Below are positions 21,257 to 31,480 of a DNA stretch of 64,000 nt, piece by piece; within the stretch, counting starts at the first letter, position 1, and each line of letters opens with the position of its first letter. The DNA lies in NCBI GenBank assembly GCA_951213105.1, contig OX578147.1, forward strand, positions 121,797,399 through 121,861,398, written 5' to 3'. The notes under the pieces were generated by a model. The model did no database searches, was not told the origin of the DNA, and saw only the letters and a list, made by a program, of their open reading frames with translations. The position numbers and the translations under genes are program-made. Source of the stretch: Amaurobius ferox. Taxonomy: Eukaryota; Arthropoda; Arachnida; Araneae; Amaurobiidae.

Positions 21257-23547
21257 AGCATTAGTGGAAATTATATATTATATTATTAAATACTAGTATT
21301 TAAGGCTGTCAAAGACAGAGAAACTAACACTCTAAAAAATTTGCTTTTTCAAAAACATTTTAATTGTTTAACAATGGCACTTATTGTCGGAAATAGGGTC
21401 AGTTAGGTTTTGTACCATGATCGATACTACAAGTGTGAAAGTTTCAGTCTTCTAAGTTACAGAATGGTTTTCTGGCGATCTGGAAACACTTTTCGACCCC
21501 CCCCCCTCTTCAATACGCTTCTGGTGGAGAAATTGAAATTTGGCTCCATTAGATTTTGTACCATACACGATTTTATAAGGTGCAATAATCCAGCAAAGTC
21601 ACCGAAGGGTTTCTGGAGGATCAGCAGAACTTTTCAATCCCCCTCCCATTTTCGAAAGACTTGAAAATCTATCTCCCCAGCCCTATAGGGGCTGGTTCGA
21701 ATTTCCCAAAATATTAGGTCATCGGAGGTGAGAGGGGCTTTTGGACGCTTTGGAAAGACAAAAACACGTTGAATAATTATTATGTAGACTTGAGATTAAC
21801 TCTATTACACGATTTTGTTATATTTCTTTCTGTAACCCAGGGCGATATTAAACATTGATGTGAAATAAATGTGACCATTGTTTAAATTAGCGAATAAAAT
21901 TAAAATTCCAATAAACGTTCTGACAGGAAAACATTTCGAACTCAGTAGCAATCTGTATAGAGGATTAATTAGATTTTTATTGAGTTTCAGATTAGGCACA
22001 CAATGTAATATAGGTTTAAAAAGAAATATTAAATATTGGAAAACTAAATGAGTTGTGAAATTTAATTTTCACATTTAAGTCATTGGTTCTTAAAAGGTGT
22101 AGCAGGTGGCTAATTTACGATTTTGCAGTACCTAAATTTATAATGTTATAAGTTGATTGTTTTTCAAGACTGGCTTTAACTTTCGCGTTAAATGTATAAC
22201 AACCATGTTCATAAAAATCTTGCTTAGCATGAAAGTAAAACTTTTGCTGCTCCTTACAGTCAACTCGTTCCTGTAGTAAGTCAACCACTACAATAGAGGT
22301 GAAGTTTTGTATGTCCGTGGATAACAAATATTTAAAGGAAATGTCCAAATCACTTTTAATGTTTTATAATCGATGAAGTTAATAAATCATTAATGAATAT
22401 TTATTAAAGTAGAGGTTGGAGTATACATAATAAGCAAATACTAAAAAAAAATGATTAGTAAGATCAGTTGTTCATCTTTTGATGCCCATGTTCGTCAATA
22501 CTATAATCCATATTAGAGATATTTTTCTAGCTACTTGATGGTCGTACATTTGGCCACGGTTATTCTAATTTGCAAAAAGCTAGTTAAAATCATTAATATT
22601 TTGTTTGGTACATTATCAAAATTGAGTTTTTTAGATATTTAGTTTGGTTTTCTTTTGATATTTAACTTTAAAATCCTAGAAAAAATTTCTTTTCTTCGTT
22701 ATTTGGTATTTCAGTTTCGATAGGAGTTTTAACTCGGACTTTTAGATTGAATATGTATCTATATTGCATATGAGAGATCTATTCATGAAATTTACCAGGG
22801 ATGTTAATATTACAAGTCTGTTAATATTACAATATTACAAGTCTTACAACATTTCTTCATACTATGTCCCAGTTGGGTAAATTTTGGTACTTCTGTCGGG
22901 TATAGTACAACCAGGCATGACAAAACATCATATCAGGAGTGAAAATTACAAACGCCATAAGAAAAAATAGCAGCAAGCTACATTTTAAAAAACATTTTAA
23001 ACTTAATCTTTATGCCTTTTGTTAATGCAAAAGTTCTTGGCTGCAGTGCTGGTTATTATGCGAAAATTTGTATATCTTTAAATATTAGTGTAGTCGAGGA
23101 ATAATAAATAACGTTATATCCCAAACAATTACCTTCATCTTACTAAGTAAATTGTTAGTAACATTTTATAGTTGCAATAACGCAACATCCACATCGCATT
23201 GTAAATTCATTCATCGTTACGTTGTTGCTATGTTACAGTGAGTTCATTTTGGAAATATTTTTATAACGTCACCAGGAAGTCACGTAAAAGTCACTTTGCG
23301 ACATTGCTGTTACATTATGTTACGTTGCTGAAACGTCGCATTTATATTAAAGGGAAGTCACAATGTCCGTTTTGAGAATATTTTTGTGACATCACAAGGC
23401 GCAGGATTCGCGATGTTACAATCCTATGATACTATTGTCACAAATTCTGATACCCTTATGGGATTCGTTGCAACCAGACATGGTTATAAAATGTAAAATG
23501 AAATAAAGAATTATTATTAGTTTTTTTTTTACTTTTTAAACATAATT
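21257..23547. other. AT-rich noncoding intron with weak internal repeats
   Basis: 21390-21660 contains a rough two-copy duplication of about 150 bp (attttgtacca, ttctgg-gatc, ccccccc blocks). 23220-23420 has a rough duplication around ttttgagaatatttttgtga. No exon or transposase remnant was recognised. Confidence 0.45.
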
Positions 23548-23850
23548 GCAGAGTCCACTTTGATAAGAGCTTGCAATTTCGTGCTAGTAGCTCAACGATA
23601 GAGCATCGGCTGGCCAGTTCGGAGATCCAGGGTTCTATTCCCGATTGGGGCAGCAAGGCTATTTACAATGGTGCCCGAACAAATCAACCCTGTAGGTTAG
23701 TGCAAAGATGTCAGAGGTCTGAAGACCCCAGACCGTGCGACTCACATATTGGGTTTAGAGTAGCTATCTGCACGGCCGGGAAAGGATACCTCCTGCATTC
23801 AGGAGGCACCCAAGGTCTACCATCCCACCAAACGAACTTTTATTTAGGTC
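23548..23850 (+). mobile_element. tRNA-derived SINE
   Basis: It starts with gcagagtccactttgataag and has a tRNA-like head: box A-like gtagctcaacgatagagc and box B-like agggttctattccc. An unrelated tail follows (cagaccgtgcgactcacata, cacggccgggaaaggatacc) up to about 23850. A shorter copy of the same head lies at 25180-25300. I do not call a functional tRNA because the acceptor stem does not pair. Confidence 0.78.
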
Positions 23851-24234
23851 TAAAAATATTACAATTTATAATAGATATCGTGATTAAACAGACAGTTTTA
23901 CATTATATTTGAACTTGACAAGTACGTCCATTTTACAAAAATGGGAAAATGGTTTTTGCGAATATAGATAAAAAGGTCATTGAAAACTAATATTTAGAGT
24001 GAGGTATAATAACATAATAAAATGTAGATTAAAATGAAAGAAAATAATAAAATTTTAAAAGTAAAATTTAGAAAATATATAAAAAGAAAATATATGAAAA
24101 GGAAAAAAAAAATGGCGTTTGAAAACAAAAACAGAAATTTAGAATAAAATTTAGAAAATAAAAATAAGAAAGAATACAAAAAAAAGTGTCAAAAGAAAAA
24201 GAAAGATCCAAAAAAATAAGAACAGTTAACATAG

Positions 24235-25045
24235 CTTTTTTTTTTTTTTTTTTTTTTAAAGAAAAAAAAATAGAGGGAACACAATAAGTTCATATAAGTT
24301 AATAAGAATGAAATAAAGGGATTCATTGATCAAAATTAAATGAGAGCAGAATCTACTCATAAGCTTAGGTCACTTTATTAGAAATTTCCATGGAAACAAG
24401 AATACAGTTTTTAATTATTTTATCTACTGAAGAGGGATTTGAACGAACTTTGGAGAACCTAATTGGTTTGTTAGAGGGGCAAGGTTTGCAGAGATGAAAA
24501 TTTTTAGAAAAAGGACAATCGAAAATGTAATGGTCAACGTCACCGAATTTATTGCAAATACAGTTAGAGGTGGATTTAATTTTGAAAAAGTATAAGTAAT
24601 CAAGAAAGGGGCCATGACCAGTAAGAAAGTAAATGAGATATTTATTAAAAATTTGTAAATTAGGATTCACGATAGGGAGGTAAGACAGGATTCTAGCCGG
24701 ATCACCAGTCCTGGTGGAAATGTAATCATTAAGATAATTTTGCCAAAGATTAAAAATATGAGATTTACAAAATTTTGATAGGAGCGAGTAAGGAAAGGGA
24801 ATAGTAAGAGGGGAACCAGAGATAGCAGCAATTTCATTTCCAGATATGCTATTGTGAGCTTTTACCCAAGAAATATTGACAAGGTTTTTGGCAAGGAGAG
24901 CTTTGTATTTAATGGAGTTAAGATAATTGATTTATTTTTTATTGAGTTAAGAGCTTGAATGGAAGATGTCAGAGGTCTGAAAGTGACCCTAGTACGACTA
25001 GTATGGATTCAGTGGACTCTGGAAGATTGAGCGCCGATTTCAAAT
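24235..25045 (-). pseudogene. Decayed non-LTR retrotransposon ORF2 end (RNase H and C-terminal zinc motif)
   Basis: On the minus strand the 3' end is marked by a poly(T) run on the plus strand (24233-24257), i.e. the poly(A) tail. Upstream of it an 101-codon open piece (24670-24365) reads YFLTGHGPFLDYLYFFKI, then a Cys/His pattern SNCICNKFGDVDHYIFDCPF. This is the C-terminal CxC..H..C motif of I/R1/Jockey-type LINEs. Farther upstream LLAKNLVNISWVKAHNSISG fits the RNase H WVKAH box, and PLTSSIQALNS the SDS..AL helix. Frameshifts separate the pieces, so it is a 5'-truncated, dead copy. Confidence 0.85.
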
Positions 25046-25179
25046 TGAGAGGATAACGACCACGCAGGATACTTACCTGAGTAAAAATAGTAGTAGCAGG
25101 AGGCTAATCTAAGGTAAAAATAGCAGGAGGTGGTCAGTCAGATTGTCAGTTGCCTGCCAATCTGACATTAGAGGGTGGA

Positions 25180-25300
25180 GAATGCAGAGTCCACTTCGAC
25201 GATAAGAGCTTGCAATTTCGTTTCAGTAGCTCAACGGTAGAGCATAGGCTGGCCAGTTTCGGAGATCCAGGATTCGACTTCCGGTTGGGGCTGTTGAGCA
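25180..25300 (+). mobile_element. tRNA-derived SINE head (second copy)
   Basis: It shares gcagagtccacttcgacgat, aagagcttgcaatttcg, cagtagctcaacggtagagc and ctggccagttt with the SINE at 23548. The box B here is damaged (ggattcgacttcc). Homology stops near cggttggggctgttgagc. Confidence 0.75.
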
Positions 25301-25937
25301 TAAATAATCCGGTTAGAGCAGTTGAGCATACATAAGTACTTTACAATCTATTCTATGCTGTGCCAAAATCTTTAATTCCGTTGCTGATAGAATGCAATGT
25401 ATAGCTCAGCCAATGTTGCAGTATCTTGAAATATGAAAGTAATCAAGATATAATATATGCTATTATACCGTAAACAAGAACAATCATTTTAATGAGTAAA
25501 TTGCAATATTTATTGTTTACATTTTTCAGTTAGGGTGTTATCTTAAACAGCATATGAAGAAAGCCAGAAAAATCAAGAGGGACTTATGGCTGGATATTAT
25601 AAACTGTTCAATATATGAAAATATTTTATGTACAATACATCCAATATTAAGTGTCTAGTTTATAGACTTATTACATTCCAGTTCATGAAGTCTATCTTGA
25701 GACGGCATGAAAAACGCTACTTTGTTCATGAATTGAACATCACCGTTTTTATAAATTGACTCATTTACTATAGTAAAAACATTTTGCCCAATTAATTGTC
25801 TAAACTCCCGTTGTCTTATTTAACTTTGTCAAAAACTTCGTCATTAACTTAGTCAAAAACTTGCTCAGTTCTTGAAATGAACAATTTTAGAATTTAAGCA
25901 TTATACGGATTTTTCTGTTTCAGTTATACTGAAAATA

Positions 25938-26992
25938 AAAATCTGATGTGGGCAGCACATGGCTTTCCCTGCAGACTTATTTATATCCCCACGTTCTCTT
26001 TATTTTAATTAAATTTAATTCACTTTTAATTCAATGTTCGTTCTCATTTGGTAACTGGACTTATTTTCAAAGGTGGCGTAGAGAAAATACGGGAAAACTA
26101 AAATATCTCGAGAACGGCTAGTCCTAGTGTAATGGGGCTGATCTTATTCTTTTCTTCGTTAAAAATTACGTATTAAACATGCATTTAATGGATATATTTG
26201 AGCATACGTAGTTTTTTATTTTAAATTTTGGCGATTTTTGCCGGCCATTTTGCAAAAAAAGGCAGGTTATTTTTTTTCGAATCGTATCAAAATCTAATCA
26301 GCACCAGGGTGACCCACAAGTGACTTATCTACGTGGATGCGGTAGCTCACTGGGCAGCGCGCGGGAATTGCACTCGGTAGACCTGGGTTCGATTCCCTCC
26401 GCTGGAAAAAGAAAAAAACTGCCGCCGTGTTCACGCGGAGTACGATCACGCTAAACATGTGGGTCCGTAAGTCCTCAGGGGTGCGGAACTAAACCTGCAA
26501 ACCGAGAGGTAGGCCAGGTCCGCACTGCTGTATCCATGTATCCAAGTGACTTATCTACCGAATTTTGTGAAATTCGGTCCATTAGTTTTTCAGCTAGAGT
26601 AGATACAAGCTATTGACGGGCCATTTCGCAAAAAAAGGCTGGTTCTTTTATCCCAAATCGTACCCAAAACTAATCTGCATCAGATTCGCGTATAAGTGAC
26701 TTACTTACCAAATTTTATGAAATTCGGTCCAGTTAATCGGTTCGGTCCAATTTTATGAAATTCGGTAGTTTTTTAGTTAGAGTGGATACAAAATCTGCAC
26801 AGACAGACAGACAGACATACAGACACACACACAGATGTCACGCTAAAAATAGTTTTTTCGTATTCTAGAGGTCTCGAAACGTGTAGATCCGTCAAAAACT
26901 CAGTTGCGATTTACAATATTTTCAGGATTACAATACAGGTTGCAGGATTATAATACTTTCCCTATACATTACCATGTATTGCAGGGAAAGTA
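25938..26992 (+). repeat. Dispersed repeat (atctgatgtgggcagcacat ... agggaaagta), nearly complete copy with nested SINE
   Basis: The start atctgatgtgggcagcacat matches the starts at 30112 and (inverted) 33506 and resembles 38670. Internal landmarks are ggtggcgtagagaaaa, gaacggctagtcctagtgta, ccggccattttgcaaa and cggtccattagtttttcagc. The end is actttccctatacattacca...agggaaagta, a small hairpin. A tRNA-headed SINE (26333-26542) is inserted. No coding sequence was found, so it is a non-autonomous element of unknown class. Confidence 0.8.
26333..26542 (+). mobile_element. tRNA-headed SINE with 16-bp target duplication
   Basis: The duplication caagtgacttatctac flanks it exactly at 26317-26332 and 26543-26558. 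The head has box A-like gcggtagctcactgggcagc and box B gggttcgattccc. The body shares ctgccgccgtgttcacgcgg and aaacatgtgggtccgtaagt with the SINEs at 28924 and 37083. Its 3' part then departs from them (acctgcaaaccgagaggtag), so it is a subfamily with another tail. Confidence 0.93.
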
Positions 26993-27130
26993 AAAATGAA
27001 CTTTCTTATGATCTAAATATATCTACACAATAAATAAGTATTATAAACAAATGTATATTTTTCAACATATAAATGCTTATTTATTATATATTTATAAAAA
27101 AAAAACTAATCTATTTTTATTCATCTTAAG

Positions 27131-27369
27131 GTGTCATCCGATTAATAAGTGGCCATATACAGTTGGACAAAGATAAGTATGAGCTAAATGTAACAGCCAG
27201 AGATGACGGAGCATGCTGCAAAAACGGTGCCTTGACAACTCATACAAGTACAGCCCTAGTAGTTGTGTTCATTACAGATGTCAACGATAATAAACCTCTA
27301 TTTGAAGAATGCAGCACTTATGCACCCCAGGTGGAAGAAGGTGCTGCAAGTGGAACGCAAGTTATTAAG
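27131..27369 (+). CDS. CadN: Neural cadherin (CadN) exon D: EC repeat end, linker and start of next repeat
   Basis: Acceptor attcatcttaag, donor gtaaaa. The first two bases complete Gly after exon C, then 79 codons end in phase 0. It encodes VIRLISGHIQLDKDKYELNV, TARDDGACCKNG, then TALVVVFITDVNDNKPLFEE (canonical linker DVNDNKP) and YAPQVEEGAASGTQVIK. LDKDKYELNVTARDDG with the paired cysteines CC just after it is characteristic of neural cadherin. LNVTA is a possible N-glycosylation site. It ends one EC repeat and begins the next with the VEEG acid cluster. Confidence 0.95.
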
Positions 27370-27448
27370 GTAAAACATAGGGCCTTAGGTATAAGTGAGT
27401 TTCATAACTAAAAAAAAGTCGAGGAAAATTTGCACTCATTAGAACAGT

Positions 27449-27759
27449 TGTAAAGGTGTCGGAATGAACACGCAGGCATCTTTTGATTAAAACAACAAGT
27501 TTATTCTGAAACTGTATAAATCATAAAATAAACTCCATTAACGTAATTTACAAATAATAAATCAGAATGTACATGGTCCACCCTTTCTATCATCGTCTGC
27601 ATCCACACATCCCACCCTCCACGTACCAACTCGTCTCATCTCTCTCCTTCTCGTGCTCCGCACCTTGCATCTTTATAACCTGGTTGCCAACTCTACCTAC
27701 CGTCCGCAATCTGCGCGGCTGCTATTTAAATTTAGACTCTTCTTTCCCCGGGCAAGACA
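27449..27759 (-). mobile_element. Possible solo LTR of a retrotransposon
   Basis: The 311-bp stretch has TG...CA ends (tgtaaaggtgtcgg ... gggcaagaca). Read on the minus strand it has a TATA-like gttataaagatgc in the middle and a polyadenylation signal aataaacttgttg about 65 bp before the end, in the order expected for an LTR. It is GC-richer than its flanks. I see no matching 4-6 bp target duplication, no primer-binding site and no second copy, so the call is tentative. Confidence 0.45.
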
Positions 27760-28089
27760 CTGCTTGAAAAATAAGAATTGAAATTGTTAATCCCTACACA
27801 ATTTTGGAAAGAAAATTTGCTAAATATCATAGGTACATTGCAATGGTATTGTAAACATGAAATTGAAAAGTCCTCCCGTTAATTTCCCCAAATGCCAAAT
27901 ATCCTGTAATAATTCAGCTTCAAAATTTAAAATTTCTGAAAAGTTATATTCCAGACACAACGCTAAGTATACTATCGATTTTTATATGATAAAATCAAAT
28001 TGATTCCTTTACTCACTATGCAGAGATTTTAGAAAAGTACTTATGAGTCCCAATAACTTTGTGAGAGAAGGGCCATGAGGGTACCCGTT

Positions 28090-28560
28090 AGGTCCATTCG
28101 AATAAAAGCGATTGCAGCACCCCTAGCGGAGAATTAAGAAGTTAGTATAACAGACTGGGCAGCAAAACGAGATAGAAAAAAAATGTCAATTATAAAGTTG
28201 AGGATTACCTAGTTAGGAGGAATCGACTTTACAAATTCACGAAACGCATATATGGTAAGAAATAAACACTTATCAGAAAGTTGTATTATCGGGTGACAAC
28301 TCTGATAACTCTAACACGGTGACATTTGCAATGCTCAAGTACGTGCATATTCTTTCCTGAATTTAAATATGCATTGTCTATGACGGAGGACATTTTAAAA
28401 AGGCTCTACACTAGATTTCTGTTCCTGTAAGTGTTGTTTATGTTAGCCTTTCCCGAATAGGAGAGACATTTGCCAATAACCCTATCGTGTCAAAGAAATG
28501 CCTTCCTTCGTTTTTCTTATCGATTTTTAGTAATTAACAATGCTTTAAAACTTTGTACCT
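28090..28560. repeat. Member of an old foldback repeat family (also 37385-37870 and 46180-46725)
   Basis: It shares tcgaataaaagcgattgcag, cacccctagcggagaat, a caattataaagttg-ag block and gccaataaccctatcgtgtc with 37390-37750. The right inverted arm is poorly preserved here. Confidence 0.65.
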
Positions 28561-28923
28561 GGCTGTCTACGTCTATATCGCGAGGGCCGTAGTTAGAGAT
28601 GAAATTGAAGAGTATGTACTCCATATGGTGTATGGTCCAGTCACTCAAACAGTTGCTACAAACCCTTTGGGTCAGTCGACTGTCAAGTGGTATGGGTTTG
28701 CAAAAAGGTGTATGCTGAGTTGCTATCCAACTTAGTACATGCTTCAGATTATCTGTAATTTGACGAACTGTTGCTAAACTCTCTGCTCAGTTCGATCATC
28801 TAGTAATAATAACCTGCTGTCCATACGCCTTGTGCTCATACTCATTTGTTTTTTATCTTCATGTGTCCACTTTTTGTAAACTCTAATATCTGACAGTCTT
28901 AAATAATTCACATCGTTTTGCTA

Positions 28924-29305
28924 GAGCCAACGGCCCTACCGTGCTGAAAACACCGGTTCTCGTTACATCACCGAAGTCAAGCAGCATCGGGCGCAGTTAG
29001 TACTTAGATGGGTGACCACCTGGGAGCACGGCGTGCTGTTGGCAGTTTTCGGACGCGGTAGCCCGGTGGTTTGCGCGCTGTATTTTCACGCTGCCACAAC
29101 TGCCGCCGTGTTCATGCGGAGTACGAGCACATTAACATGTGGGTCAGTAAGTCCTTCCGAGAGGTTGATGGTAGGGGAAGGAGGGTATGGTCCCTGTGGA
29201 TGCCTCCCCCACTGGGTTCCGGTCTAAATTGGGTGGCACTTCCCGGCCGTCCAAATGGTTACTTTACACCTTTCTGGTAGGTCGGACGGTCTGGATCTCA
29301 ACAAC
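28924..29305 (+). mobile_element. 5S rRNA-headed, 5S/tRNA chimeric SINE
   Basis: The element (382 bp) has three parts: a 5S rRNA-like head (28926-29043), a truncated tRNA-type segment with box A but no box B (29050-29095, gcggtagcccggtggtttgc), and a body that starts ctgccgccgtgttcatgcgg and ends gtctggatctcaacaac. The imperfect 12-bp target duplication atcgttttgcta / attgttttgcta flanks it (28912-28923 and 29306-29317). The same three-part order occurs in the copy at 3366-3748. Confidence 0.92.
28926..29043 (+). other. 5S rRNA-like SINE head with intact internal control region
   Basis: 118 bp align in my reading with the whole length of animal 5S rRNA: gccaacggccctaccgtgct at the 5' end, gaaaacaccggttctcgt, the A-box/intermediate region gaagtcaagcagcatcgggc, and the C-box atgggtgaccacctgggagc, ending gcgtgctgttggc. 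It is not called a 5S gene. It lacks a T-run terminator after the 3' end, continues into SINE sequence and has target duplications outside. Confidence 0.88.
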
Positions 29306-29979
29306 ATTGTTTTGCTAATGCTCGTAAAGCTGATATGAGCGCCTACAATCATTTCACATTTAAAGTTCTCAAGATCGCGTTTTTTACACACCATTTTGTT
29401 TCTCTTATTACTTTGTTTCATTTTAAATGCCTTCAGATTTCCCTTCATTTTTTCAGCTTTCTTTTCTCATCGAACGTCAGCAATATCTACAGGATAGATA
29501 CTTTGCATAAAATGAACTGCTGTTCCTATTTTGGTCACTCAGTGTATGAGAGTGTTTGTAATTCCATATAAACTACAAAATATATTTCCAAAAATGTTCG
29601 AAATCGGTTCAGAAGGTGTTAAAACGTGCTTATCTGTCAACATCTTCAATAAGAAAATGCGCACTAAAACAATGCCTTCTTTATACAATATAGTATCAAA
29701 AGGTAAAAATCTTCACATGCATCTTCAGCATAGTTCCATTTTTATCCAGATTCATCCTTATCTAACAAACGATTTTTTATTTTAAACAATATTGCAATAA
29801 TGTTCATTTTAAATTTCTAAATAATTAAATTACAGCGAAATTCACACAACTAGAATCTCCAAGGGAATAGAAAACACTTCGAGTCACAGAGCATTCCATC
29901 CCAGGATATTCCAAAATTGAGAAATTTCTCAATATCAGCAATTCTCTGTAGTTCCAGTTAGAGCGATTTTTATTCACAT

Positions 29980-30100
29980 CGTTCTGTGTTAATGTAAATA
30001 ATCCTCTAATGTGTTCTGAAATATAACTTTTCACTTAAAAGTAAAGTTATAATATATTCATAAATCATAATTACAACTTAAAATTCTGCAACTTATTTTA
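29980..30100 (+). repeat. Flank repeat, left copy
   Basis: About 120 bp (ttctgtgttaatgtaaataa, gttctgaaatataacttttc, tcataattacaacttaaaat) recur in the same direction at 33498-33620, on the far side of the inverted repeat pair. Confidence 0.85.
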
Positions 30101-30111
30101 TTCTGTGTTAT

Positions 30112-31045
30112 TGTAAAAAATCTTATGTAGGCAGCACATGACTTTCCTTATATAATGCAATGAATTTACTACTTTTACAGCAAAAAAAAAAAAAAAAAAA
30201 TAGGTTATTCTTAAAGTAGATATTTATATTCTTTCCAAGATATTAAATTTTCGTTAATTAGTCGTCATTTTCATCGATTTAGAGTCATTTTTATCCATTT
30301 GGCGAGATTTTCGTTAATTTGGCAACATTTAAAAAAGTCGCCAAGTTGGCGACATTCCGCCAAATTCATCGCCAAAATCTCGCCAAGCGTTATGGATGGA
30401 GAAATAAGTTATTCTTATAGCAGACTATTGGCGTTCAAATGCAGAAGTATTACTCAAAATATCTTTTCTTATGAATGGAACGAGCTAGATCCACGAGTAT
30501 GATGTCACCCAATTTATCGCATGATATTACATATGAAAAGTGAACATGTTTCTCAACAGTTAATATATATATTTTTTTAATTTATGGGATTTTTTTTACA
30601 AATTTATTTGAAAAATGTGCAATATCTCGAGAAACGTTCATGCTAGCGTTCTAAAGTTTATATTAACCTTTTTCTAAGGAAAAATTACATAAGAAATGTT
30701 TATTTGCTTAACTTTATTAAAGGTTTTGATGTTTTGATGATTTCTACAAAATTTCACTCGAAAATTTAGGGGGATTCTGAACCTTCGACTGCGTTTAAAA
30801 ACATTAGGTTTCCAGTATTCAGGGATTGTGATTTTTGTACCAAATGTCATTCGTATCGCTCCATTCGTTCATGAGATATCGTCTCCACAGACTCACTGAC
30901 GCACACACACAGACATCACCTCAAAAATGTTTGATTCGTTATCAGGGATTCTTGAAACGTGCTCTCCCGTCGAAAACTCGAATTCGAATTTTCGATACCA
31001 TCACAGTACTTTCCTTATACATTATGTATATAAGGAAAGTAATAA
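30112..31045 (+). repeat. Dispersed repeat, left arm of an inverted pair
   Basis: It starts cttatgtaggcagcacatga and ends with the hairpin actttccttatacattatg / taaggaaagtaata. It contains a cluster of gcgac/tcgcc motifs (30340-30395), tgaatggaacgagctagatc and gacatcacctcaaaaatg. The right arm at 31137-33506 is its reverse complement. Confidence 0.88.
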
Positions 31046-31480
31046 CAAGGAATTATGTAAATACCTGATAAAAATAAACTCCACATACATCCTTATCAGG
31101 CAAGCAATTTTTTATTTTAAAAATTCTGCAACTTATTACTTTCCTTATATACATAATGTATAAGGAAAGTATTGTGACGGGGTCGAAAATTCGAATTCGA
31201 GTTTTCGACGGGAGAGCACGTTTCAAGCATCCCTGATCACGAAACAAACATTTTTGAAGTGATGTCTGTGTGTGTGTGTGTGTAAGTGTGTCAGTGAGTC
31301 TGTGGAGACGATAACTGACGAACGAATGGAACGATTCGAACGCAATTTGGTACAAAAATCACATTTCGTAAACACTGGAAGCCTATTGTTTTTATACGCA
31401 ATAGAATGTTCAGAACCCCCCTAAATTTTCGAGTGAGATTTTGAAAAAATCGTCAAAAAATCAAAACCACTAATACAGCT

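Larger units (their letters stand above)
20629..27130 (+). other. CadN intron C-D (6502 bp)
   Basis: Starts gtaacc, ends attcatcttaag. Contents in order: foldback element with (AT)n ends (20652-21256), C-run patches (21498-21510), AT-rich unassigned sequence, a tRNA-derived SINE (23548-23850), a decayed LINE end on the minus strand (24235-25045), a second SINE (25180-25300), and a dispersed repeat with a nested SINE (25938-26992). Confidence 0.87.

Noticed and set aside
28926..29043. A functional 5S rRNA gene
   Set aside because: The 5S-like part is followed by SINE sequence and not by a T-run terminator, and the whole 382-bp unit is bordered by target duplications. A second copy has the same structure.
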